DNA of 64,000 nucleotides. Source: Bacillus sp. Bos-x628 (GTDB lineage: Bacteria; Bacillota; Bacilli; Bacillales; Bacillaceae). The notes under the pieces were generated by a model. It was not told the origin of the DNA. It worked only from the letters and a program-made list of their open reading frames with translations, and searched no databases. Shown one piece after another: positions 27,309-36,372 of the stretch (positions are counted from its first letter, which is position 1; each line of letters starts with the position of its first letter). The stretch covers positions 2,232,001 to 2,296,000 of the forward strand of contig NZ_CP159358.1 in assembly GCF_040500475.1 (NCBI RefSeq), given 5' to 3'. Made by a program: the position numbers and the translations under genes.

Positions 27309-27580
27309 ACCGCAGGTTACATCCCAATCGTCGGCTGGGCGGGGCGCATTTTCAAAGGCGGGAAAGCGATCTACAAAACCACCCAAGCCGCAGTCAAAGC
27401 GGTTGACAATGACAAAACGTCACAAAAATCCTTTGACGTCCTAAAAACACCGCAAAAAGGCTTATACGGACTTACCCACAAACGGGCACAAAATCTCAAA
27501 AGAACAGCAGGAAGCGAGTATGAATGCGGTGCTGGGAATGCTTTTGCCGTTTGGGGCGAAAGGAATTAATGGTAGATTGA
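27309..27580 (+). pseudogene. Relic of an LXG-type polymorphic toxin (pre-toxin region)
   Basis: The frame from 27309 reads AGYIPIVGWAGRIFKGGKAI then KTTQAAVKAVDNDKTSQKSF, which matches the pre-toxin segment between the LXG domain and the toxin domain in YxiD/YobL/YeeF-type Bacillus toxins. After a frameshift near 27465 the text continues as NGHKISKEQQEASMNAVLGM and LLPFGAKGIN, also toxin-like. Neither the LXG start nor a toxin C-terminus remains. It indicates former type VII secretion toxin content at this spot. Confidence 0.72.
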
Positions 27581-27766
27581 AAATAGGAAAATTACAAAAA
27601 TCGAGTATGAAATGATAAATGCAATACTCTATAGGGTACTTTTTTATATCAGGATAAATAGACAAAAAAGATGACCCCTATACAATACAGAGATCATCTT
27701 TTACAAGCTACCTAGTTTTTTATAAATGTCCTTTACAAAGTATACATTTTAGAGCGGCGGTCGCAT

Positions 27767-28669
27767 TTAGAAGCGGTCGTTTTCAAAAAGAACCTTTTTC
27801 ACTTGAGCGACCGGCATATCTTCACCAGTAAAGAGTTTGTAAGCAAGAGCACCTTGCCATAGCATCATCCCAAGACCGTTAATGGTTTTGGCGCCCGCTT
27901 CCTGTGCTTGAACAAGGAGCTTTGTTTTTTGCGGATTGTATACGACATCTGTGACGATTAAATCTTCACGCAGTACATCAAGCGTATCATCGATAATGCT
28001 GAGCTGATCTAATGGTTTCATCCCAAGGCTTGTCCCATTTGCTAGGATCGCACTTTCAGCTACTTCTCGGCGGAATGCGTATTTGTTTTCAAGCGGGAAG
28101 AGGTTCCCTTTGACACCGAATGATTTCATTTCTTTGTTGATGTACTTCACATTTTCTTCAGCCTGAATAAAATATTGATCTTGTCGTGCGAAAATACTAA
28201 TTTCACGAATGCCTGATTGTGCAAGTTGAATCGCAATCGGTGTCGCGGCACCGCCCGAGCCAACGAGTGTTACCTTTTGTCCAGCTAATTCAATGCCATG
28301 TTCAATCAAGTTTCTCACGTAACCAAGACCATCTGTGTTGTAGCCAATCAGCTTGCCATCTTTGTTCACGATGGTGTTGCTTGCACGTGTATATTTCGCA
28401 GAATGATCTAGTTCATCTAAGTAATCGAGCACTTTCATTTTGTTCGGCATAGAGACGTTAAATCCAGCTACACCCATCGCTTTCATTCCGTTTATTGCTG
28501 CTTCTAGTTCATCATTTCCTACTTCAAATGCTAGGTAAGCATAGTTGATGCCTGTTAATGTGTAGGCAAGGTTATGCATCCGCGGTGACAGGCTGTGACC
28601 AATGGGTGTAGCGAGAAGACCGACTAATTTTGTTTTTCCATCAATATTTCGTTCATGTATGTTTGTCAA
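27767..28669 (-). CDS. Shikimate/quinate dehydrogenase, AroE/YdiB family
   Basis: 300 residues starting at TTG 28669 with AAAGGAGATG upstream. N-terminal substrate domain with LLATPIGHSLSPRMHN and FNVSMPNK (catalytic Lys), then the Rossmann NAD(P) domain with VTLVGSGGAATPIAIQLA (about 139-156) and ending NGLGMMLWQGALAYKLFTGEDMP. The enzyme oxidises shikimate or quinate, or reduces dehydroshikimate. It is behind an MFS relic and a LacI gene, which suggests a catabolic quinate/shikimate cassette and a second copy beside the biosynthetic aroE. Hence the symbol is left open. Confidence 0.85.
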   Translation of the reverse strand: MTNIHERNIDGKTKLVGLLATPIGHSLSPRMHNLAYTLTGINYAYLAFEVGNDELEAAINGMKAMGVAGFNVSMPNKMKVLDYLDELDHSAKYTRASNTIVNKDGKLIGYNTDGLGYVRNLIEHGIELAGQKVTLVGSGGAATPIAIQLAQSGIREISIFARQDQYFIQAEENVKYINKEMKSFGVKGNLFPLENKYAFRREVAESAILANGTSLGMKPLDQLSIIDDTLDVLREDLIVTDVVYNPQKTKLLVQAQEAGAKTINGLGMMLWQGALAYKLFTGEDMPVAQVKKVLFENDRF

Positions 28670-28688
28670 CGTTTGACATCTCCTTTAA

Positions 28689-29873
28689 TTATCTAAACAA
28701 TTTTTTCATGCGTCCGAGTACAAAGACTGCTAGCAATACGCTGAAAGTAGCAATCACCATATCGAAAAATAACATCATTTTCATGTCGTATCCGCTAACC
28801 AAACCACTTGTAATCAGTGGCACAAGGATAAAAGCCGAGCTTGCTGCAATGTTGACATAAGATGATGCTGTTGCTTTATTTGTAGGGAATAATTTCATCA
28901 TTATACTCATGGCCAACTGGAAAATTCCTGCTGTAAATCACCCTAAGAAAAAGGTGCTGACGATGACAATTTTCTATAGGTTTCAATTTGGAACAATGAA
29001 AGCATCGCAAGAAATGCCCCCGATTGGATAAAAAATTGACACCATAATAGGTGAGATGAATTTGTCTAGTAAAATTGAAAGCAATAAAACAGACACAAGT
29101 GCACCAATACTAAAATAAGAAAGCAGTTGTGTAGCATGTCCTGTGTCAAGCCCAATTAATTTTAATCCTAATTGCGGAAGCCATGTTTGCCAAACCACAA
29201 ATAAAGCTGTTGACGTGAAGCCCATTAGCACGACGGCTAAGCCTTCACCGAACATTTTAGGTTCTTCCTTCATTTGTTCCTGTACTGGGAGACTATCTTG
29301 TGATGTGACTTGCTTATGGTTTGGGAATGGCATAAAGATCAAGTAAATCCCTACGAGTAAATAAAGAAGACCTAGTCCATAGAAAGCCCAACCCCAGAAG
29401 ATGTCGTGTGCGATAAGATATGCCAGAATAAACGGCAGAACAGTCGCTCCGATTGAAACGGATGCCTTTACTAAGACAGAAGCTGAACTCGATTTTTTTG
29501 GAAATGCTTCTGTGAGTGCAGGATAAGTTCCTGAATCAAGCAAAGAGTTCGCAACCCCTGCTGATATCGCAAAGATAAAGGCTAACGTATAATTGCTCGT
29601 CGTCGGAATCCCGATTAAGAATAATAAGTAAAGAAAGTTTCCTGTGATAATGACAGGCTTGCGTCCCCAGCGATCCGTCAGTCGACCTGAGAAAAAGAGA
29701 GCAATCAATTTCCCGATTCCAATCGCCGATACAAGCAGGCTGATTTTTGGTATATCAACATGATAGCGTTCTGATAAACTTTCCATATTTGATGCCACAA
29801 TAATATTGATCATACCTAGCATGAAGTAGTTGAAATACATACCAAGCGACGATTTAATATAAGAATTCTTCAT
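28689..29873 (-). pseudogene. MFS transporter (shikimate/quinate-type) with several lesions
   Basis: The first 296 residues from ATG 29873 read as a normal 12-helix MFS protein, including the GRLTDRWGRKPVII loop and an acidic central loop. At about 29028 a G run (GGGGG) shifts the frame; removing one G restores GAFLAMLSLFQIETYRK. A second shift follows near 28975 and a TGA interrupts FFLG*FTAGIFQLAMS. The last 75 residues (28689-28916) are open again. At least three lesions mean no full transporter is made, although the regulator and promoter are intact. It would have imported the substrate of the dehydrogenase 19 bases downstream. Confidence 0.88.
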
Positions 29874-30018
29874 GTTCCCACTCCTATATTTGAAACCCCT
29901 TCAGGGTCAAATTCATTTGTATACCCTTTGTCATTTCCTTAATGATAGGTAAGCCCGTCACAACACCCCTTATGTGATGAATGAAAAATTGATGAATATC
30001 CATCGCGATGTTCTAATA

Positions 30019-30034
30019 AGTATATCGTTATACT
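30019..30034. promoter_or_regulatory. LacI-type operator O1
   Basis: AGTATATCGTTATACT, a 16-bp inverted repeat with a central CG, in the 5' leader of the MFS/dehydrogenase operon. The reverse strand is nearly the same word as O2 (GTATAACGATATAC), and the centres lie 126 bp apart, about 12 helical turns, which would permit looping. Confidence 0.72.
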
Positions 30035-30143
30035 AAAAATAAAACATAATAACAGTGAATATGAAAGGGTGGAGTTGATTAACTTGATCAGTATCAGCCA
30101 TCTATATCTTTAAGTTATAAAATTTATACGAAAAATAGGAAAT

Positions 30144-30161
30144 AGGTATAACGATATACCT
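30144..30161. promoter_or_regulatory. LacI-type operator O2
   Basis: AGGTATAACGATATACCT, an 18-bp near-palindrome lying about 18 bases downstream of the promoter -10 box, in the early transcribed region. A repressor bound here would block initiation or elongation. Confidence 0.75.
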
Positions 30162-30178
30162 AAAGAAGCAATGAGATT

Positions 30179-30207
30179 AATATACTCCTGCGTTGAAAAT
30201 GTGTCAA
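30179..30207 (-). promoter_or_regulatory. Sigma-A promoter of the MFS/dehydrogenase operon
   Basis: On the minus strand TTGACA (30207-30202), exactly 17 bases, TATATT (30184-30179). Reads toward the MFS relic and gives a long 5' leader of about 300 bases holding both operators. Confidence 0.8.
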
Positions 30208-30240
30208 GTTTATGACTTTGTGATTTAACTTGTTCAATGA

Positions 30241-30269
30241 AAAAAGGAGAATTGATCAGCAATTCTCCT
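30241..30269 (-). terminator. Terminator after the LacI regulator
   Basis: GGAGAATTG (30247-30255) pairs with CAATTCTCC (30261-30269); on the minus strand six T follow. Confidence 0.9.
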
Positions 30270-30274
30270 TATCG

Positions 30275-31294
30275 TCAGGAAGTAGATGTCTCTCTAATAT
30301 GAAGTTGTGGCTTTAGGATTAATCGTTGTAACTCTTCATCTTGTTCGTTCATTTTGTTGTATAAAAGCTGAGCGGCTTTTACCCCGATGGATTTTGGAAA
30401 TGACGAGACGGTCGTAAGTGGCGGGTGATACATCTCTGCTTCAGGGATATTGTCAAAGCCAACGACATCTATGTCTTCACCTGGTTTCATTCCACGTGAT
30501 GTAAGTTCCTGAATGACACCGAATGCAACTAAGTCACTGAAGCAAAAAATAGCAGTTGGCGGCTCAGGCTGGTCCAGCACTTTTCCAAGTGATATCTTCC
30601 CGCCTTCACGAGTAGGCTCGATGTCAATAATGAGAGCGTCGTCGATGGCAAGTTGAGCCTCATCATGGGCTCTTTGAAAGCCTTTCATTCGCTCAATCCA
30701 AGTGGATGAGGACTTGATTCCGCCTAAAAAGGCAATGCGTGTATGCCCTTTTTGGAGTAGGTGGTGTACCGCCATCCAAGCGCCTTGTTCATAATCTACT
30801 CCGACATAGTCACAATGAACTTCAGCCAGTTCACGGTTGGCAAGTACCTTTGGAATTCGGATATGATTTAACTGCTTCACAGTTCGAGTAGAGCTCTTCG
30901 AGGCAGGATTTAAGATGATTCCCCCGACCCGATGCTCCACCATTGTGGAAATGAGCCGTTCCTGCTTATCGACACTGTCAAAGGTTGTACCGAGTAAAAC
31001 GGTATATCCAAGTGATTCAAGAGTCATTTGAATCCCTATTAAAAATTCAGAGATAAAAGTGTTTGATATGTCAGTAACAATGACACCCACTATATTAGAG
31101 CTTTTTGATCGCATGTTTGCAGCGACACGGTCATATACGTAACCTAGTTCCTCCATGGATTGAAGGACTTTTTTTCGAGTGGCTTCAGAGATCCTTGGGT
31201 TATTCCGAACAACAAGAGAGGCTGTTGAAGTCGAGACACCAGCATGTCTGGCGACTTCCTGTAATGTGACGCGTTCTTTGTTCAATTTTTTCAT
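30275..31294 (-). CDS. LacI-family repressor, probably of the shikimate/quinate cassette
   Basis: 339 residues. The N-terminal helix-turn-helix VTLQEVARHAGVSTSTASLV and hinge region (to about residue 60) precede a periplasmic-binding-protein-like effector domain starting SSNIVGVIVTDISNTFISEF and reaching the end. The gene is upstream of, and co-directional with, the MFS/dehydrogenase operon but separated by a terminator and a strong promoter carrying two near-identical operators, which are the likely targets. The ligand is presumably shikimate, quinate or a derivative, inferred from context. The ATG is at 31294. Confidence 0.87.
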   Translation of the reverse strand: MKKLNKERVTLQEVARHAGVSTSTASLVVRNNPRISEATRKKVLQSMEELGYVYDRVAANMRSKSSNIVGVIVTDISNTFISEFLIGIQMTLESLGYTVLLGTTFDSVDKQERLISTMVEHRVGGIILNPASKSSTRTVKQLNHIRIPKVLANRELAEVHCDYVGVDYEQGAWMAVHHLLQKGHTRIAFLGGIKSSSTWIERMKGFQRAHDEAQLAIDDALIIDIEPTREGGKISLGKVLDQPEPPTAIFCFSDLVAFGVIQELTSRGMKPGEDIDVVGFDNIPEAEMYHPPLTTVSSFPKSIGVKAAQLLYNKMNEQDEELQRLILKPQLHIRETSTS

Positions 31295-31574
31295 TTGAAT
31301 TCACCAACTTCAATGGATTGCTTACATTTTTGGTTCATTATCTAGACATAATGATGGATTTTTTGTCAAACGGTACGAGTATTCTTTGATATATTATACC
31401 TTAATCAGGAGACATTGATGAAGTGAAGTCATATGCTTTGTAAGGGATCCGGATGAATGATCTTATAAAAAGATTACCATTGACAGCTTTCTTTTAGAGG
31501 CGTAAAATATAAAATTATTCAGAAATAGAAACATTTAAAGTAAATATAAAAGCTATGATTGCTGTGGGTCACAC

Positions 31575-31759
31575 TATGGCAGGAGCAGCTTCTGGAGAGA
31601 CTGCATGTATGTGCGGCGCCGAAGGGTTCACAATCTCAGGCAAAAGGACAGAAGAGTACGGAATATTGTATTTGTGATGCATGGATGATGTCATGTATTG
31701 CTTTTCTCTATTTTGCTATTCTTATGACCATGAGATTGGAGCGCATCCAATCTTTTTTT
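31575..31759 (+). ncRNA. Glycine riboswitch (single aptamer) with terminator
   Basis: Aptamer core: GGAGAG (31594-31599), GCGCCGAAGGG (31616-31626) and CTCAGGCAAAAGGACAG (31635-31651), with P1 CTTCT (31589-31593) pairing AGAAG (31650-31654). These are the hallmark conserved words of the glycine (gcvT-type) riboswitch. Only one aptamer is visible instead of the usual tandem pair. An intrinsic terminator follows: AGATTGGA (31733-31740), GCGCA, TCCAATCT (31746-31753), T6. The downstream gene is an AapA-like permease for glycine/D-amino acids. This fits shut-off of uptake when glycine is high, though the switch direction is not proven. Confidence 0.92.
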
Positions 31760-31819
31760 TATGGGGTTTTTTACAGTTTGTTATTTCAATATAAGATCGT
31801 GAGTAGGAGGGCGTTGAAG

Positions 31820-33166
31820 TTGGCACAACAAGAGTTAAAACGAAATTTATCAAATCGACATGTACAATTAATTGCAATCGGTGGAACAATCGGTACAGGA
31901 TTATTTTTAGGTTCAGGTAAGGCGATTCAATTGGCCGGCCCATCCATTATTTTTACCTATTTGATTGTAGGGATGGCCATCTTTTTTGTCATGAGGGCAC
32001 TTGGGGAATTACTTTTATCCAAGGCAGGCTATCAATCTTTAACCGATATAGCGGAGGATTATCTTGGTCCATGGGCTTCCTTTGTGACAGGGTGGACGTA
32101 CTGGTTTTGCTGGATTATGACAGCGATGGCGGATGTGATTGCTGTCGGTGTTTATGTGCAGTATTGGTTTGACATTCCCCAATGGATTCCTGCATTCATT
32201 TGTTTGCTGATTTTACTTGGATTTAATTTATTGACGGTGAAGCTTTTTGGAGAAATGGAATTTTGGTTTGCATTAATTAAAGTAATGACAATTCTATTGT
32301 TAATCAGCGTTGGGATTGTGTTATTAATCATTGGTTTTCAAACAAATGCTGGGCCTGTGACTGTCTCAAACCTTTGGTCACATGGCGGGCTGTTTCCAAA
32401 TGGCATAACTGGTTTCTTATTGTCATTCCAGATGGTGATCTTTGCCTATGTGGGAGTGGAGCTTGTCGGGGTTTCCGCAGCAGAAACAGCGAATCCATAC
32501 AAAAATATTCCGTCAGCCATTAATAAGATTCCATTGAGAATTTTATTTTTCTATGTTGGCGCAATCTTTGTTTTATTATGTATTAATTCATGGACAGAGC
32601 TGAATGCATCAGAAAGCCCATTTGTCAAAACCTTTGGACTTATTGGCATTCCAGTAGCAGCAGGGCTCATTAATTTTGTCGTACTCACCTCGGCGGCTTC
32701 AGCTTGTAATAGCGGTATGTTCTCTACGAGCCGAATTTTGTATCATTTAAGTCATCAAAAGCAGGGACCATCTTTTTTTGGTCGACTGAATCATCACGCA
32801 GTTCCAAGCAATGCATTATTTGTCTCAACCCTCGTTGTCTCTGTCGGGGCTCTTTTAAGCAAGCTGATTCCAGAACAAGCCTTTGGGGTTGTAACGACGA
32901 TTAGCGCAATTTGTTTCATTTGGGTTTGGAGTATTATTTTAATTTGTCATCTTAAATATAAAAAAACACGTCCACAGCTTCACGCCGCATCTGCCTTTAA
33001 AGCACCATTCACACCATTTGTGAATATATGTGTTCTTGTGCTATTTGCAGCGATTCTCTTAATCATGCTATTTGCTGACGCGACACGACCAGCTCTGCTA
33101 TTGACGCCCATATGGTTTGCATTCTTATTCTTAATGTATGTATGGAAGAAACGTTGTGCTTCATGA
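31820..33166 (+). CDS. aapA: D-serine/D-alanine/glycine permease, AapA/CycA-like
   Basis: 448 residues from TTG 31820, 9 bases behind TAGGAGG; a longer frame upstream runs through the riboswitch and is not coding. Twelve membrane helices of the amino acid-polyamine-organocation superfamily. The N-terminal motif LIAIGGTIGTGLFLGSGKAI and the region VGVELVGVSAAETANPYKNIPSAI are typical. The sequence resembles B. subtilis AapA and E. coli CycA, which take up D-alanine, D-serine and glycine by proton symport. The glycine riboswitch directly in front supports glycine as a substrate. Confidence 0.9.
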   Translation: MAQQELKRNLSNRHVQLIAIGGTIGTGLFLGSGKAIQLAGPSIIFTYLIVGMAIFFVMRALGELLLSKAGYQSLTDIAEDYLGPWASFVTGWTYWFCWIMTAMADVIAVGVYVQYWFDIPQWIPAFICLLILLGFNLLTVKLFGEMEFWFALIKVMTILLLISVGIVLLIIGFQTNAGPVTVSNLWSHGGLFPNGITGFLLSFQMVIFAYVGVELVGVSAAETANPYKNIPSAINKIPLRILFFYVGAIFVLLCINSWTELNASESPFVKTFGLIGIPVAAGLINFVVLTSAASACNSGMFSTSRILYHLSHQKQGPSFFGRLNHHAVPSNALFVSTLVVSVGALLSKLIPEQAFGVVTTISAICFIWVWSIILICHLKYKKTRPQLHAASAFKAPFTPFVNICVLVLFAAILLIMLFADATRPALLLTPIWFAFLFLMYVWKKRCAS

Positions 33167-33186
33167 CATAGTTGATAAAAAAGCAC

Positions 33187-33214
33187 AGCCTTTCCCTAAA
33201 TAAAGGCTATCCTT
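33187..33214 (+). terminator. Terminator after the permease
   Basis: AGCCTTT (33187-33193) pairs with AAAGGCT (33202-33208); tail ATCCTTTT. Confidence 0.75.
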
Positions 33215-33783
33215 TTCGAAAATGAACGCTTTCTAATTTTAAGTAAGTATTGCGCATTTAGTATGATGAGGACGAGCCCAGTAACCATGATCGAAAAGAG
33301 CTGAGAAGGGTTCGCTCCAATTGAATACGCAATGAGAATTAACACGGCATTGGTCAAAAGATTATTCATCGCTTGATATGTGGAAAAAAATTCTTCAAGC
33401 ATCACATGCTTTTTGCCTTCATCAGAAAATGGCGAGTCATTTTCTGGCATAATCTTTGTCTGATACACTTGGTAGTTTTCGATTAGGATAGACTAATTTC
33501 TCAGCACAAAACAAATGAGGTGATGATAAAAAGAAAGGTGAGCCATCATTCTTGTTGAGTAATGATCGAGATACCAATTGATAAAATGCTACCGACTGTA
33601 TTTGCTAACGTCAAATCAGTAAATGTTTGATGTTGCTTCGCTTCAAGTTCATCTTCCTCATCACCAGAAAGTGAGAGAGATACTTTTTTTCAAACGTGAA
33701 ATAGCCCAGAGGATTCAAATGCAATATCGAGAAGAAGTGCCATCTCGTGCACGCAACTCTTTTAGTCGAGTTTTCATCATGTC
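33196..33783 (-). pseudogene. Relic: HTH regulator plus small membrane protein
   Basis: From about 33781 the minus strand reads MMKTRLKELRARDG, the start of a small Cro/YozG-type helix-turn-helix protein, then jumps to SLLLDIAFE-like text in another frame; the helix-turn-helix itself is deleted. Next comes DEEDELEAKQHQTFTDLTLANTVGSILSIGISII, a membrane protein start, with stops. The last part (33196-33468) is an open 90-residue frame, VLILIAYSIGANPSQLF and IMVTGLVLIILNAQYLLKI, with two membrane helices. HTH plus DUF2178-like membrane protein pairs are common in Bacillus; this one looks decayed. Confidence 0.6.
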
Positions 33784-33920
33784 ACCTCAAATTTTGATCT
33801 GAATCTGTTTTGCTTGTAAAGTAACACATATTCTTTTTGACAATTAATTGTCAAAAAGAGCATCTTTATTCAAAAGGTGAACAATGATACGCTAAGGAAA
33901 AGAGATACAGGAATCAGGTG

Positions 33921-34550
33921 ATGCTTGTGTTCATTGATCAATTAAAGAATGGTTTACAACAAATACAACCGCTGTTTATTGGAGAAGAGACGGCATTTAA
34001 AGCGGCAGTCCTTGTTCCATTGGTGCAATTGGACGGAGAATGGCATATTTTATTTGAAGTACGCTCGTTGACCATGAGGAAACAGCCCGGTGATATTAGC
34101 TTTCCAGGCGGTAAACTCGACAACAGCGAAACAGCACTGGAAGCTGTATTGCGCGAAACCCATGAAGAACTAGGCATTTCGCCTGAATCAGTCGAGATCC
34201 TTGGTCAGCTCAGCCCTTACATTGCCTCTCCATCCTTCGTCGTCTATCCATATGTCGGCGTCATCGATGAACAGAAAGTCAAACATTCTTTTAATCAAGA
34301 GGAAGTGGATGAGACTTTTACAGTGCCATTAAAATGGCTATGCCAATATGAGCCGTATTTACATTTTGTGTCTGTACAGCCAACTCCATCTGAAGATTTT
34401 CCCTTTGAAAAGATCATGAATGGTGAAAAATATTGTTGGGGGAGTCGTGCCATTGAGGAGTGGTTTTATGATTATGAAAACTACACCATTTGGGGCTTAA
34501 CTGCACGCATATTAAAGCATTTTGTCGGCTTAGTGAAAACAAATTCCTAG
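33921..34550 (+). CDS. Nudix hydrolase, CoA pyrophosphatase type
   Basis: About 209 residues. The UPF0035 motif FEVRSLTMRKQPGDISFPGG precedes the Nudix box GGKLDNSETALEAVLRETHEELG (about 78-100), the arrangement of coenzyme A diphosphatases (YeaB/NudL). They cleave CoA and its thioesters to phosphopantetheine and 3',5'-ADP. Start choice is uncertain: ATG at 33921, or GTG at 33918 or 33927; the ribosome site is weak. It seems to be a single-gene transcript. Confidence 0.8.
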   Translation: MLVFIDQLKNGLQQIQPLFIGEETAFKAAVLVPLVQLDGEWHILFEVRSLTMRKQPGDISFPGGKLDNSETALEAVLRETHEELGISPESVEILGQLSPYIASPSFVVYPYVGVIDEQKVKHSFNQEEVDETFTVPLKWLCQYEPYLHFVSVQPTPSEDFPFEKIMNGEKYCWGSRAIEEWFYDYENYTIWGLTARILKHFVGLVKTNS

Positions 34551-34551
34551 A

Positions 34552-34770
34552 ATAGAGACACTAAAGGTGTCTAGACCTTTTGGAGTCAGGACATATTCGT
34601 GCTTATCGGACCGCTCTGATGTAGAAACAGGTGCCACCTCAGCAAGATCGTCCTGCACAATCAGTTTTAATGTAGGATAGCTTTGACCATAACTAATTTT
34701 CCAAAAATGGTGTAAGCTCTTATCAATTAATTGCTTAATTTCATACCCTTCTAAAAGATATACATTTAGA
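34552..34770 (-). pseudogene. PadR-family regulator relic
   Basis: The minus strand reads YLLEGYEIKQLIDKSLHHFW, then KISYGQSYPTLKLIVQDDLA and STSERSDKHEYVLTPKG, the winged-helix core of PadR-type repressors. There is no proper start codon or N-terminus, and the C-terminal coiled-coil half is missing. Confidence 0.75.
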
Positions 34771-35096
34771 TATATAAAATAATTAAAAAGTAAGAAAATG
34801 ATACTCGATAGCTTTATATTCTAAATAGGAAATAAACTATAAATGTTTATATTGCGTATCAATTTCATAAAAAGTTGAAGGGTGCACAGATGAAATTGAG
34901 GAATATTTATATGTTGTTCTCATGGTTGGTCTTGGAAGCTGGGGAGGAATCAAAGCATTGGCTCAAATATTAATCTTGCTTCAATTGATAAAAATCAATC
35001 CAATGCGATTAATTCTTTCTAAATGATGAACTAACTTATCTAGCGGTACATATGCACCGCCTCATATCTTATTATCAATAATTAAAGTTAAAATTG
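34771..35096. other. Intergenic stretch, no intact gene
   Basis: AT-rich. A short plus-strand piece near 34885-35000 reads like a hydrophobic fragment (VLMVGLGSWGGIKALAQILILL) but has no start signal or complete frame. Confidence 0.4.
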
Positions 35097-35130
35097 GAAC
35101 CACTTGCCGGTGTGACTAGGCGAGTGGTTC
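35097..35130 (-). terminator. Terminator after the Rap gene
   Basis: GAACCACTTGCC (35097-35108) pairs with GGCGAGTGGTTC (35119-35130) with one G-T pair; an AATTTTAA stretch follows on the minus strand. Confidence 0.65.
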
Positions 35131-35187
35131 TTTGTATCGAATACAGTTTTCAATTACGTGCCGATTGGTCGTTCTGTTATATCATGA

Positions 35188-36372
35188 TCAGTATGGCTTG
35201 TCAGGTTGATAAACTCTGTTTGTCCAAAAACGACGAGCATTACAGTAAAAATCAGTAACCTCATTTTTTTCATCAGAATTCCTCCAGTAATGAGTGTTAT
35301 GTTCAATTTGATAGGCTTCCTTTAAGAAAAGATATGCCTCTTGAATTGAACCCAATTCTTCAAAATGTTTTGCGGCAAGTGCACTCAACTCACGAACACC
35401 TTCAACATCTTTTAATTCTTTTAGTATGCTGATTTCATTGAAACAGGTTTGGGCTTTTTTTGTTAGGTCTTCGGTGAAATATAGATGATAGAGCAAATTC
35501 ATTTTTGCTGTATAGATGGGGTTTTTCTCCGTTGCATGTTTTTGTTTGACCAAATCGTAATAATAAAGAGCCTGCGTTCGTTTATTGATATAAAGAAGCT
35601 CTTTTATTAACATAAACATGGAATGAAGGAAGTAACATGATGATAGGTAGTCATCATCACTAAGTGCTTTTTCTAAGGAGTGAATACATTTTTGTGAATC
35701 ACCTGTTTCGGCATAAAGAATGCTGATGTTATGGTAAAGCTGTGATTTCAGAAAATGATCGTTTAGACTTTTTGCGATGTTTAATGCTTTTTTGTAATAG
35801 TTTTCTGCCTTTTTATAATCACCAATATCCATGAAGTTGGTAGCAGCGATGACAAAGGCAACTGCCAGTCTTCTTTCATAGCCTTCGTGACTTTTAAAAA
35901 TATCAATGGCATTCTGAATATAGTGAAGTGAAATCAGGCTTTGACGAAGCAGCATATATAAGTTTGCAATCTTTGTATGGAATTCTGCTACTTCCATTTC
36001 ATCTGGAATGTTTTGTAGCTTTTTCTCTGCAATTTTAAATAATCCAATGGCTGATGTGTAGTCTCTCTTATATGATGCATAGAGGGCTTTGTACAGGTAA
36101 AAATAGTACTCAATTAAATCGTTTGTCTTAGATGGATGATCTAGCTCCGTCTTTCCATTTAATTTTTCACCTCTTGTGTCAAATAACATGAGTTTATACT
36201 TACCCTCTAGCAATGAATAATAAGTCAAGACCTCCTGATTTTCTTCCATTTGATGAAGCATATTTTTCAATTCTTTGTACATTGAACTTGCGTTGTGTAC
36301 ATCATGCTTACGAATGGCAATTCGCCAATCATTTAAACGATTCCCCACCTGTTCAGCTGAAATGATAGTCAT
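35188..36372 (-). CDS. Rap-family response-regulator phosphatase
   Basis: 394 residues, ATG 36372 behind AAAGAGG. N-terminal three-helix bundle (about 1-70, NRLNDWRIAIRKHDV) then a C-terminal array of about six to seven tetratricopeptide repeats (for example AENYYKKALNIAKSLNDHF, QLYHNISILYAETGD). Rap proteins dephosphorylate Spo0F~P or block DNA binding by ComA or DegU, and are inhibited by Phr pentapeptides. No phr gene is found after the stop codon, so this is an orphan Rap or uses a phr elsewhere. Its target cannot be predicted reliably. Confidence 0.88.
   Translation of the reverse strand: MTIISAEQVGNRLNDWRIAIRKHDVHNASSMYKELKNMLHQMEENQEVLTYYSLLEGKYKLMLFDTRGEKLNGKTELDHPSKTNDLIEYYFYLYKALYASYKRDYTSAIGLFKIAEKKLQNIPDEMEVAEFHTKIANLYMLLRQSLISLHYIQNAIDIFKSHEGYERRLAVAFVIAATNFMDIGDYKKAENYYKKALNIAKSLNDHFLKSQLYHNISILYAETGDSQKCIHSLEKALSDDDYLSSCYFLHSMFMLIKELLYINKRTQALYYYDLVKQKHATEKNPIYTAKMNLLYHLYFTEDLTKKAQTCFNEISILKELKDVEGVRELSALAAKHFEELGSIQEAYLFLKEAYQIEHNTHYWRNSDEKNEVTDFYCNARRFWTNRVYQPDKPY

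Noticed and set aside
31575..31660. Tandem glycine aptamer
   Set aside because: Only one set of conserved core words is visible on either side of this site.
31559..31819. Long in-frame N-terminal extension of the amino acid permease
   Set aside because: It overlaps the glycine riboswitch and its terminator and has no ribosome site; the TTG at 31820 has one and gives the family start.
33196..33468. 90-residue membrane protein as an intact gene
   Set aside because: It appears to be the tail of a decayed HTH/membrane module and ends inside the permease terminator, so it is merged with the relic.
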